A DNA stretch of 64,000 nucleotides from Phycomyces nitens (lineage: Eukaryota; Mucoromycota; Mucoromycetes; Mucorales; Phycomycetaceae). The notes under the pieces were generated by a model. It saw only the letters and a program-made list of their open reading frames with translations, searched no databases and was not told the origin of the DNA. A program made the position numbers and the translations under genes. The stretch spans positions 1,426,001-1,490,000 of the forward strand of contig JAHRBC010000004.1 of NCBI GenBank assembly GCA_022702545.1, read 5' to 3'. Positions within the stretch are counted from its first letter, which is position 1, and each line of letters opens with the position of its first letter. Below, in pieces: positions 34,389 through 45,391 of the stretch.

Positions 34389-37300
34389 CTACCAGCCTCG
34401 TCCAAACTGTCCTTGCTGTTGGTTCATTCCAGTATACATTGGCTGTTGAGAGAATCCTGATTGACCGTCTGTTTCAACGAAGAAGAGGAAGCATAGTGAG
34501 CAATTGGGAAATGTATACCAAAATAATAATAATAATCTTACGTTGCATGGATCCGTTTGGTGTAAACACATGCGCTGGAGAAGCGTTGGGAAACAAGCCT
34601 AAAAGACAGTATATACGATTAGGAAAAAAAACCGAACGATTGTGTGTAATTGATCATTGGAAAATTGTAAATGTCTTGCCTGTTTGCTGCGGTTGCTGAA
34701 CAGGGAACCCAGTCAATTGAGGTTGGAGGTAGTTGGCCTGAGGAGATTGTACTGGGTTATAATTGAATGCATTGGGATTAGGTGTCGAGAATTGAACGCC
34801 TGTCATCTGTGGGCTCAAGGGAGAGATTGAGGGAGACCCAAAAGGATTCTCGGGTGCTAGTCGGTTAAAAATATGGCAAGTTAGATTTCCATGGTTAAAA
34901 AATATTGTTAAACTTACTTGCAGTTTGCCAGTTGCGCACACCAGTGGGCTGAGAAGCAATACCAGACATGGTTTGCGATCGCTGGAGGCCAGACGCATAA
35001 CCTGTTCTTTGCATATGCTGGCCAGCAGCAGTTGGTGAAGGGACGAGTGGTTGGGGAAGTACCGAGGATAAAGGCACACTCACAGCATTCACAGGTTGCT
35101 GATAGTAAGGGGACTGGGCATATGCCTGGCCGGTCATTTGCGACTGTAGCTGTTGGGCTTGCCATCCCTGGACAGAGTTGGCTACAAATTGATTCTGCTG
35201 CTGCTCAAGCAGGCGTTGCTTTTCAAACTCTTGTTGTTGTTTCAATTGCTGCTTCTGCTGTTCCAATTGAAGTTGTTGTTGCAGTTTCTGTTTCTCTTGC
35301 ATGATCTGTTGCTGGAGCAACATTTGCTGCTTCTGCAATTGAAGTTGCTGCTGCTGTTGCTCCTCCTGCTGCAATTGCTTTTGACGAAGCAATTGCTGCT
35401 CTTGCTGCTCCAACAGCTGCTGTTTTTGCAACAATTGCTGAGCTTGCTGTTGAATCTGATGCTGCTGCCACTCCTGAGCTTGTTTCTGAATCTGCTGAAT
35501 CTGCTGGGCTTGTCTTGCTTGTTCTTGAGCCACCTGTTGGGCGTGTTGCTCAGCAAGTTGTTGCTGTGATGGTCCTACAGGCGATACTACAGGTTGTACA
35601 ATGGAGCCTGTGGATTGCGATTGCTGATTAGCGGCAACAGTTCCGGTTTGTGTTGGCTGAAGTGGCTGTAGGGGTGCAGAAAGAACGGGTTCCGGCTTGA
35701 CATCATTGGAAGAGCTTTCACGAGGCGTCCATGCGTCGTCTTCGAACCCAATCAGATCACTGCTTCCAGTCTGTGGCCCCTTGCCCTTGCTATCAGTATG
35801 TCCATTGGAAGAATCACCTGCGAATTGAGTGCCGATAAACTCGAGCAAATCAGGGTGAACATCCTTGGGTGCAGATTTGGCTGGTTTGGGTCTTGAGGCA
35901 GCTTATTATAATATGAGTTGGGTGATTTTCCATTAGACGATTTATAATCTACCTTTGTCATTGTTCGATTTAATATCCTTGTTATCGTTCCAGGCACGCT
36001 GCAGTTGTCTAGCAAGCTCTTCGTCCTTCTCAAGTTGGCTCTTTTGCTTTGGTTCTTCCTCGGGTCCTTTTTCGTCATCAGAAGGAGGTTCGACCTTGTC
36101 AGTCTCAATGTATCTCTCGACACGTCTCACATCCTTTTCCTTCATTCCAAGACCCTTCATCCGCTTGTGGGTCAATGAGGGCAGATCGCTATCATCAAGC
36201 TTATCGGCCTTGAAGGCAGATGAATAGATGAGTGCAGATTGCATAGGCACGCCGATCATCATGAACCAGTCAAACCAATCCCAGCTAGTGTTCACTTGCT
36301 TTTCTTTCTTTGGTGGTGGGACTGATCGACTAGGAGCTGCTTCGATTTGAAGACTAGGTTTAGCAGAAGTCGGCTCAGCTGCGGGTGGTTCCTTGTTTTT
36401 GAGAATGTCATGCTTTGTATGTGCTTCCACATAACGAATATCTTCCATGCTCATTTTCTCCAGTGGTACATCGATCTTTACACCGTTCGTCTTGTGCAAT
36501 CGAAGCTTTCCGTCATAGTATGACAAGAGTTCGGCATCGACCTTGAATGCACCACTGCGGTCAGTCCAGGTCCGTACCCGAGTGGGATCAGGTTCTAATA
36601 ACAAAGAAGGATATGGTTATTCATGGGTTTAGTATAAATCATGCAAAATAATATCTACTTGTTAGCTCAGTAGTGGGACGTGAGGCACTGGCAGATCTCG
36701 ACACTTTATAAAAAGGTTAGCTTATTCGATCTGAAATATGCTGCATAAAATGAGGCTTACATTGACTAGAACCACCAGCAGACGATGTAGAACGAGATGT
36801 TGTAGCCGAACGTTGAAGAGTCTGGTGCCAATGAATTGATAAGTAGTGCTATCAACTCCCCTTCCCATCTTTTTTTTTTGTGAATACAATGGTTACCTTT
36901 TTGCGTTCTTCCTCTTTGCGTCTATATTCCTCTTCCATCTGTTGGCGGCGTTCGTTCTCGGCACGCTGAGAAGCTTCTTGTGCTTTCCTTCTGCGCTCCA
37001 ATTCTTCTTCTTCACGAACCCTTCGTTCTTCTCTCTGTCTTGCTTCATCAGCTCGCTGCTGAGCAAGAACCTGCCTCTGATATTCTTCTTCTTCTCTTCT
37101 CTGTTGCTCCATCTCTTCTTCTTCTTGTTTTTTCTGGGCCAAGATTGCCTCTTGGTGCTTCATGGCAGACAGTCTATGCTGGGCAACATCCTCATTAAAC
37201 TGAACATATGCAGAAGGTACCAGTCCAGCCTGACCATTTGTCTTTTCAATACGCCACCAGCCATCAGTTCTTGTGCTATCTAATACAAGAACCTGTTCTT

Positions 37301-38563
37301 CTTCCTTTACGGTGAGCTCTTCTCCACCCTCGGCATCAAATGAATACATGATCACTGCCCATCTTGGCTGAGTGCCGGTCTCTTGAGATAAGCTCTCAGA
37401 CTCTCTACGGGTGATGTGTTCAGAAGTGTTGGTTGTTGTTGTAGTAGTAGTAGTATAGGAGTTTTGACGAGCGGGTAATGATGTAGTTGTGCTGTGTTGT
37501 ACAGTAGTGTAGCTATTGGATTCCGGTTCGGACAGGGTGGGCTCGGATGGTTTGTTCACGCGGGTGTTTGCCATTTGCGCAATAGAGCGTGAGTCTGTAA
37601 TTTTGACGAGAATTGCTTTGGCTTCAGATTTCGACGATGCCTGAAGATCGAGTATTGTCGAGGAGCTGCCGGAAATCTCAATGTGCAAAGTCTTGCCGTC
37701 AAAGAGATACTTTGTGACATCAAGAATTGGGTATTTGAGAACAGGCAGAGTTTTATCGGTCTCGCTTCCATAACAAATCATCCCATTTCCAACCAAAAGG
37801 TTGCCCTTTCCCTTCTTCTTCTTCTTTTTGGCTGCGTCATATTCATGGACAGTCCAGGACTGGGCATCATCATTGACCTCTCTGCTTGTGGCATTCTCGC
37901 TTCGTCCTGTCTAAACATTGAATGTCGTGAGCATTGGTTATTCTATATTCTTAGTCATGCTTGGGATAGTACATTCCAAGTTATTTGTGCTCATTTTTAT
38001 TACCATATGAGGGACTATGGGTTGAATGGCAGTAGTTGGAGGAGGTACTTGCACAGTCTGCTGTGGTTCAGGCTCTTCCTGGATCTCTTCTGGCTCTTCC
38101 ACATGTCGAACTTCTCTTTGTTCAGTCTCAGATATCAGTTGAACATAGTTGCTTGGTGCCAAGCCAATTTGTCCGTTGTTCATTTTCACGAGATACCAAT
38201 CTGGGTCATCATTCTCGAGCAATATCATGTCCTGTCCTTCTTCAAACGATAATTCTTCGTCCTGTCGTGCTGAATAATCATACTCTGCGCGTACTGTTCC
38301 AATTGGCTCATGCTGCAGACAAGCGCAAGGTCAGCACAGGTTTGTACTAAAGAACCCACTTGTATTACCTCTGTCAAGTAGCTGGCAGGCACCAATCCAA
38401 CTGGACCCGGTGTGTCGCTCGAGGTCTGCTTTAATTCTGCTTTCCACCATTCGTCGTCTTCTTTGTCGAGAATGTAGAGTACGTCGTCTTCCTTCATGTC
38501 GAGCTCATCAGGTGTTCGAGCTTCATAGTCGTACAGTGCTTTACACACTTGGACATATTTCAT
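34389..38563 (-). CDS. SLA1: Sla1-like endocytic actin-assembly adaptor, 10 exons, 1187 aa
   Basis: Exons (minus): 38563-38369, 38312-38004, 37910-36897, 36821-36761, 36703-36659, 36594-35953, 35901-34918, 34856-34680, 34598-34542, 34468-34389. The three SH3 domains are at about residues 2-65 (ALYDYEARTPDELDMKEDD), 70-127 (EYDYSARQDEELSFEEGQD) and 352-408. A KKKKKKGKG basic run and an SH3-linked region precede SH3-3. Then come a long Glu/Arg coiled coil, SHD1 at about 550-605 (RTWTDRSGAFKVDAELLS), a SAM-like SHD2 near 645-707, a very Gln-rich segment and C-terminal TG-x-Q repeats. This is the full yeast Sla1 order and a similar length. Sla1 binds NPFxD cargo through SHD1, clathrin and Las17 at cortical patches. 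Intron 8 is GC-AG; the other introns are GT-AG. Confidence 0.95.
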
Positions 38564-40130
38564 TTCGAGTTTGGGTGATGTTGTGAATGAGGATGAGTAA
38601 GGTTTTGAGAGAAACAAGCTACGGCGTACGTCTGTTGAATAGCAAAGAGAAAAGAGTTATTGAGTCTACCAGGTAAACGAATAAGATGGGAAGATATCAT
38701 TCTGGGAATACAATGGAGTTATCATTTCACACTGAGTGACTTGCGTCCTTTGTGATACGTAGAATTTCACGAGATGCCTCGCCGGGAGAACAGGCCCAAT
38801 AGTTGCCGATCATATAGCTCTGATTGGCCTAGAATTATATTTAATCCACACATCTTACCATTTGATTCCTAACTGTTACCTTGCAAGACTTGACATTAAG
38901 GGCACCCAGTCCATGGTCTGCACTCAATTACAAGCAATGGTAGTCATAGGGACCGTATAGACCGGGAAATATTTAATATATACCAGAATCCAGTATAGGG
39001 GGATTCCCGCCAAAAAAGAAAATCCTACACAGAAAACCAAGGTGCTAATAAGAATAATAACAATAGTCTATTTTTACTTTGCAGTAAAACGAGGTGTATA
39101 ATTGTGTACCCCATAGTATGTGCTTATTTACCAAAAATCAGCTTTCTTGGCTTAAGCATTCTAGCAATAATGCCAGTTGGTCTTTGGATGCCAAGTTTTG
39201 GTTATTAACAATGTAACCTTGGCAGCTCAATTGCAGCGTAAAGAATTGGACATCACCAGATACCTCTTTTTCCGTGTGTTTACTTTCCAGGAACATTTAA
39301 TGATAACGCAAAGGTTTTGGGATATTATTATACTATTATTCTGGCCAACCAAACTCCTTTATTCCGAGTGAATGGAAAACCGAGTAATGACGTAGGTTAT
39401 TCCACAGTTTAATACAAAGATTTGTTTTATGAGCGTGGTGGTTTTCTATTTCGATATTTATTTGGGTGACAATCAAGTATTATGAGCATCTCTATCATCA
39501 TTTATGAATACCAAAAAGTTCTTTATAAATGGTAATCAATAATAGATATTTACTTGCATCTCTCCAACCCAGACGGCTCGTCACAGATAATTCTCAACCC
39601 ATCTTTATCCTGGAATACATGGCCCCAATACAACACGTCCAAGACAGAATACCTTTAAGCCATTGCACTGTATTTTTTTTTCTCCAAGCCTCATCTAGCC
39701 ATAATCCAATAAAAAAAATTATTTGGTTTGTGGCTCTCACAAATCAAAATCCGAGAGTGTGGCGATGCATTGAGGCTCAGAGGATATCATTTGTACACTC
39801 TGGTACAAAGAAGCCTTTTTTCTCACTAGAAAGCCTTTGGATCAATAAGGATAGCTAAAGATGTACTTTATCGTTTTGTAATTCGACTGCAAAAAAAAAT
39901 ATAGCTCGAGTAATAAGCTAGTCATGATACCAGAAAGCCCAGTCCTGATGCCGGATAACAATAGATGGTGGATACATGACTACAAGAGATCTTCTCGACC
40001 CTGTACTCAGTTTAAGCCCATCTGAATATATAATTTTTTTTTAAATGGTGCCACTTGATTTTTTATTTCTCTCCTACAAAAGCATGAGAAACACTCTTGA
40101 TCTATACATCTTTCTCATCAATATCTACAA
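38564..40130. other. Divergent intergenic region, SLA1 and membrane-protein promoters
   Basis: No coding sequence is supported. AT-rich, with poly-A/T runs; a pyrimidine-rich leader lies directly upstream of 40131. Confidence 0.5.
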
Positions 40131-41651
40131 ATGAGTCTCCAGAATATTCACCTTTTATTGTGCATTATTCTGGTAGGATTTGTGCACAGATGCCGGGCAC
40201 CTCCAGTAGAAGAAACCGGACTATATCAAGTTACCATACCTCCTGCTCTCTCGATCCTGAAAACCATTATACTTGGCTATGTGGCTCACATCTTAATTGT
40301 TCGACCCGAGACAGGTATAGGTCCCTATTCTACGATGGCTAGACGGCTTGGATGTTTTGCATTCCCAGTAATGGGAATTGGATTTGCTGCACAGTCCATA
40401 TATTTTGCATTCAATGGCGACAGAATTCTTGGGATCTCAAAATTCAAAAATATGCTTGTAAACTATGACCAGGAATTCCGCAATAAGAATATCCAGGGTG
40501 GAGATAACATTTCTGTTGATCCAGGGTCTTCACTTTTCTCGGATACGTTTAAATCAAATAACCAAAAGGAATTTGGCACCATACATCTTTCAAATCCTGA
40601 AGACATCTTTTTTTCAAAGTCAAGGCACCTGAGAGACTGGCTGATCGAAAGCATGAGAGCAAATGGTATCTATACTAAAGAATACGACAACGCCCCATAC
40701 CTTGCAGCCATTTTACATACAATGGGTCCAGAAAACGCCAAGAAAGTAAAGCACTGTATTCTGAACGAAAATATATTGATGGGCTTTGATTCCGAGACCT
40801 ATACACCGTTAAGAGAGCACTATGTTGGACTTACAAAGGATTTATCAGTCAGTGGTCCAGGATCAAAGGCTGAATACCAGACAACCATACGACCCAGCTA
40901 CACCAGATACCTATCGATCAATATGCTAGATCAATTAATTAGATCCAACAATGTCGACGACACATCTTATCTCGAATTATGCATCACTTTTGGCCAGATA
41001 TTCTTTACCGTGGTCGAATGCTTGGAAATAGATGGAAATAAATGGGCCAAGGTTATCATGATCATTTACACAGCAATGTCAGTCTTCCAAGTATTATCGC
41101 TTTTCATTCTGCACAAGCAATCAATGCCATTTTCTATATATTACGGCCAGGACATTTCTTGGGAAAAACTCATAGCAGATCGTGGCATCTATTACCTAAA
41201 GGATCTCAAGAGAATCCTTTTTCCGAAAAAGTACGCAGCAAAGCCCCATCAATCAGACGACAATGCAAACTGTGCCATGTTATACCAAGGCAGTTGTATA
41301 CGGTTCATTTTAGAAAGAAAGGAATTTGAACTGGACAGACGCAGAATTCTGATCGACATATACGGGAACCGAGTCCACGGAATCTTTTCAATCCTTGGGA
41401 TGGGGTTCTCCCCCTTGGTTTGCATCTGGGCAGATTACACAAGTCAGACCATGACAAAATGGCTTGTCATAGGTTGGATGATAGCTCCTGTAGTATTTCA
41501 CTGCGGAATAGCCGTTCAGAACGGCACAATTGGATACAACTATTTAATTAGAACTACGTGGCTTATTTTTATTTCACTCCTCAGCTTAGGCTGTGTCCTT
41601 ACAGCAACAGTGTTTGGATACATCCCAAATTATGACAGTAATTTCTTATAA
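40131..41651 (+). CDS. Unrecognised polytopic membrane protein, single exon, 506 aa
   Basis: A long uninterrupted frame with good codon content. The first 22 residues (MSLQNIHLLLCIILVGFVHR) look like a signal peptide. Further hydrophobic segments lie at about 40-58, 75-92, 305-328 (VIMIIYTAMSVFQVLSLFIL), 418-436, 443-465 and 475-500. Between the early and late segments is a polar loop of roughly 200 residues. The layout recalls fungal-only integral membrane families with a big central loop, and the PYSTMARRLG segment after the second helix fits that impression. I cannot assign a function. No intron is needed, unlike most genes in this window. Confidence 0.75.
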   Translation: MSLQNIHLLLCIILVGFVHRCRAPPVEETGLYQVTIPPALSILKTIILGYVAHILIVRPETGIGPYSTMARRLGCFAFPVMGIGFAAQSIYFAFNGDRILGISKFKNMLVNYDQEFRNKNIQGGDNISVDPGSSLFSDTFKSNNQKEFGTIHLSNPEDIFFSKSRHLRDWLIESMRANGIYTKEYDNAPYLAAILHTMGPENAKKVKHCILNENILMGFDSETYTPLREHYVGLTKDLSVSGPGSKAEYQTTIRPSYTRYLSINMLDQLIRSNNVDDTSYLELCITFGQIFFTVVECLEIDGNKWAKVIMIIYTAMSVFQVLSLFILHKQSMPFSIYYGQDISWEKLIADRGIYYLKDLKRILFPKKYAAKPHQSDDNANCAMLYQGSCIRFILERKEFELDRRRILIDIYGNRVHGIFSILGMGFSPLVCIWADYTSQTMTKWLVIGWMIAPVVFHCGIAVQNGTIGYNYLIRTTWLIFISLLSLGCVLTATVFGYIPNYDSNFL

Positions 41652-43010
41652 TATAATAATAAAGAATATAATTATACCTGGTATTATAACACATTGTTTT
41701 ATAAATTCAATCTATTGCTGCTGGTTTCCAGCCAGAGATCTAGTATTCAAGAAACACAAACGCGTCTATTTATACTACCCTTACAAGTACAAAGTTATTA
41801 TAAAAGTATGAAGGAACTGTAAGTTCTGCTAAGAAGTGTAAATGAAAGGTATGACAATACATTGTTATTGTTCTTTATGTATACAAACAATTGATCTAGG
41901 AACATACAACTATAAAGTATATCTTGTGTATCCTATATAATAAAGCCAAGATATTGATTCAATATAGAATAGATTTTACCTTTAAATTTTCTTGAGAGCC
42001 ATTATATTATGCATTAAAAAAAATCAATACTTCTCTCATACTCTCTTATACTTGTCCACTCTTTGGTCAAAACTATGATTCATTTAGTAGTGTAGTGTAG
42101 TGTAGGTTTGGTTTACCATGACACATAGTATTATTCTATCTATTCTAGATGTTCTCAATTGAATTAAAGTCAGGACTCTTTGATGGGGAGCCGAGAACAT
42201 TCCAAGTTCATATGTACATCTTTTTGACATTGAAGCTTTATGGCGTGGAAAAGAAAAATGAAATACAAGTATACCTTCTAAGTATTGTAGGGAATCAACA
42301 AACTCAATATTTTGTACTTTCTATCTAGTTGATTTTATTTGAATATTAAATACCTTTTTTTTAAACCAGCAACTAAACATCAACTGAATTATAGCAGCAA
42401 AGATATTCATAAAAAGATGGTCTATTGGATCTACTTTTATTTAACCTTGTTCGAGACTTTCTTCGTTTGTCTCTGACATGGATATACCTAGATATTATGT
42501 TTTCTATCATTGGTTTTTAGTTTTACTGTATAGTGTCAACTAAACTGATGTTGGATTTGATATTGTCAATAGTTTTTTTATAGAGAAAAAAAAAAGTGAC
42601 AATTGGTGCAATATCATTGTTTCTTTTTTCTTTTTGTACGCTTGCTAACGCAAACCCATACTCTGCTATTCTATGTTGCTAGTAGCCCAAGCCTTGTTGG
42701 GCGTCTATTGATGGCAGAATATTGTTTCAGTAGATTGTGTAGATAAAAAGTAATCTCCATTGGAATCTACTACATTATAACTAGCCCTTTGTCTTGTATT
42801 AAAAAAATAAACAGAAAAAACCGTAACAATGAAAGAGAGAGAGAAAGGCGATTGGATTAGCATGAGAGCTATTGATTAGCTACAGATGTAAAGAATCTAT
42901 TATTATTTTGAGTGTAGAAACCCAGTAGACACTATAAAGATCCTATTGCCATAAAAGGCAAGCAAAGCGTTGCACGTATTTCTTAATTTTCTATACCGTG
43001 TAATATACTG
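41652..43010. other. AT-rich intergenic stretch
   Basis: Nothing coding is supported; short poly-A/T and GA runs only. Confidence 0.5.
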
Positions 43011-43215
43011 GGGTATGGCTTGGTTGGTTAAGGCGTTGGATTTCCAAGGTCCAGGTCCGGGGTTCGATTCCCGGGCTTGGAAATTGGGGAGCTGAAAATT
43101 CTTAATCAGCTGTGTCGTACGTCGGGGCAGTACCTGGGACTTTGTCAGAGATCCCGGCTTGGACTTCGCTGGCTACGAAGATTCCAATATGGCAGACCAA
43201 ATCAGTACTGTTTTG
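43011..43215 (+). mobile_element. tRNA-derived SINE-like unit
   Basis: TGGCTTGGTTGG (43016-43027) fits a Pol III A box with one mismatch and GGTTCGATTCC (43061-43071) is a perfect B box at the right distance. A full tRNA cloverleaf does not fold: the acceptor arms do not pair and the anticodon stem is disrupted. About 130 nt of unrelated, GC-richer body follows, including the hairpin AGCTGA...TCAGCT, ending in T-rich sequence. This is the layout of a tRNA-derived SINE. No second copy was noticed in the window. Confidence 0.5.
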
Positions 43216-44509
43216 TTTTTAATTTAAATTTTTATTTGTCGTTTTAGATCTATGTTGTCCTTCCAATGCTATATAATACAGCCAATATTGGTCAACCCCA
43301 CTGGGAACCGTAAACGAGGATAGAAAGATAGATGCTTTTTTATTCAATGAAATATTGTCCTCTTTTATATCTTTTCTAAACCTACTCAGCCATCATAAAT
43401 GTCTGACACTTTGGTGGCCTCAAATGTTCCAATCTACTAAGAAGGAGAGCTTAGTAGAGTACTGCTATTTTTTATTTTTCAAATTTATTTATTAGGGGGC
43501 TTCATTGATTTTTATTTTCCAAGTTTTATCTGTTGGTCATCAAGACTTTGAAAATATGTTATTGAATCCCCCTTTTTTTAATCGTTCTTAGTATTCTATC
43601 CAAAGAGTACTTGTATGGTGGGAAACAGCTGTTTTGCATTATTCAAATGTCTTTGTAGTTAAAATCTCTGTTGTATAATGGTCGGCTATCGCTTGGTATG
43701 AGATATATGAGTGCTTGGTGTATAACTTATTCAGACATTAGCTTGCCATGTATTTACAAAGAATAGCCAGAGATCGGTTGAAGAGTTTGGACTTTATTCA
43801 GCTGGGTGTGTATATCTCAAGGTATATAAAACCACGGAACTTGGTTACACTTTTAAACTGATATTGAATAGTCATTCAAACTCGGTAACGGAGTACAATA
43901 TTTCAACTGCATTGTCCAAAAGTTACACTTCTTTACTGCTTTTACGTGGATTGTTTTATTGCTTTCCTTTACATGCTTTATTACGGGCTTGTATTGGATC
44001 ATGTCAAAGGCTCTCATGCTTACACGTGATATAAGCAATAACGAGATATTTCATTGGCCAATCCAGGCTCGCGTCATCATAGCAATCAAAAAAAAATAAT
44101 CATAAGTAAACCTTTGGTGTGGGAAGAAACAAGACGCCTTTTTTTTCCCACTCGCCTTCTACTTTGACACGCTGCTCCGGTAAGTAATGTAGTACTCTAA
44201 TGAGTTGAATGCTACATAATTTTTGTTCATTGGTTTGCAATGACTAACATATTGACATGCGGACTTTGTTTTTAACCACTTTTTTACTTGGACTACTCTG
44301 TCAATGTAAGTAATGTCAAAAGTCAAAACATCCCAATTCAAAACTCATAAACTTTTATTCGATAGCGTACTTTCCTCTGATTCCGCCTATAAGACGTCCC
44401 TGCCTTGGACTTGATAACTCCCTATCAAGTAAGCCTCTTGTAAAGACGGTTGCGATGCAAATCAAAACTGTCAAACCAAACACCCTTCAGGCATTGGTCT
44501 GAAATCGGC
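43216..44509. other. Intergenic stretch between SINE-like unit and rRNA-like segment
   Basis: AT-rich, no gene supported. GC content rises after 44340 and TTGCGATG near 44450 may already belong to the rRNA-like segment. Confidence 0.4.
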
Positions 44510-45262
44510 CGGCAAGAAACCCTGTTCTGTCTTGATGTCTTCTAGTCTGGAACCTGGCTGGACTCTAGGTCGAGTCCGGTCATGAAGAGGTGCAGAATAG
44601 GTGGGAGCCATCGGGCGCCAATGAGATACCACCACTCTTCATGACAGGCCAAAATGATGCAACTTTCGTTGGCAACAGATGGGGAATTTCAATGATTCGA
44701 GGCAGTTCAGTCGCCTTGAGATTGGTATCCGAGCGTTTCAGTGACGAAGCTATCTCTTGGCAACCAAACCAATTCAGCCTGTGCGAGAGGCACTTCTGTG
44801 TCTGGGGTATGGCTGTCTTCTCAAGTTGGGACATTCAATTCCAAAGCCTGAGTAGGGATTTCAGCCCTGAGTCTGGTACATGGCCGTTGCGATATCTGGC
44901 CAATCTCTTGCTATCCGGCAATCAATATTGTGATAGTGTATAAAGTCCTACTTTATTCAAGCCTCCAATCTCTCGTGGTCGGTTGATGGAACCAGGTGCT
45001 GCGAAGATGTGCTTGTCAGGATTTTGGCTGAACGTCTTTAGGCCATTATCTTGCACTGGAAACAATGTTCAATTCTCGCCCGTAGCCCCCCTGGGCTACA
45101 AGACTATATTGATCGTTCTTTGTTGTACTACTCTAGTAGCTATACCCAAGAGCACTTTGATAATGTTAATCCAGAGAATGTAAAATCGCGTTTAGATGAA
45201 ACGAAAGAGGCGGGGTCTCGTAACTGAATATAGCCTTTGTTGCTTAAAACAGTGAGGAATAG
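44510..45262 (+). pseudogene. Highly diverged copy of the 3' third of nuclear LSU (25S/28S) rRNA
   Basis: Four landmarks occur in order and at nearly the spacing of a fungal 25S rRNA. They are AAGAAACCCTGTT (44514), AGGTGCAGAATAGGTGGGAG followed by GCGCCAATGAGATACCAC (44587-44635), GGCTGAACGTCTTTA (about 45027) and TTTAGATGAAACG then GTAACTGAATATAGCCTTTG (about 45195-45245). The universal sarcin-ricin loop sequence and the peptidyl-transferase block are not recognisable where they should be, so it cannot work as rRNA. The segment is far more GC-rich than its surroundings. It could be a decayed rDNA copy or an rRNA-derived retroposed sequence. Open frames inside it have no family resemblance. 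Confidence 0.55.
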
Positions 45263-45301
45263 CCCTAGTCTTTTGAATTTTGTTGTTCTTTTGAACATCC
45301 C

Positions 45302-45391
45302 CGTCTCGGTCTATAGTTGACTTTTGGTTGACTTGACAGGTGGTTTTCTGGCCTTGGTTGGAAGACCGTGAGTTCGAATCTCACAGAGACT
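45302..45391 (+). other. tRNA-like fragment with perfect T-arm/B box
   Basis: GTGAG-TTCGAAT-CTCAC (45368-45384) is a perfect T-arm. The flanking GTCTC (45303) and GAGAC (45386) could pair as part of an acceptor stem, and a T-run follows as in Pol III termination. The D-arm and A box are poor and no anticodon arm is convincing, so this is not a working tRNA by eye. It may be the 3' module of a SINE. Confidence 0.3.

Noticed and set aside
35153..35569. 138-codon Leu-rich plus-strand frame
   Set aside because: Antisense shadow of the CAG-rich Gln stretch of SLA1.
43009..43080. Functional tRNA (Gly UCC-like loop TTTCCAA)
   Set aside because: The anticodon stem and acceptor stem do not pair and the T-stem has a mismatch; a SINE-like unit fits better.
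44590..44943. 117-codon open frame in a GC-richer stretch, first taken as a gene
   Set aside because: The underlying DNA matches LSU rRNA landmarks in order, and the protein has no family resemblance.
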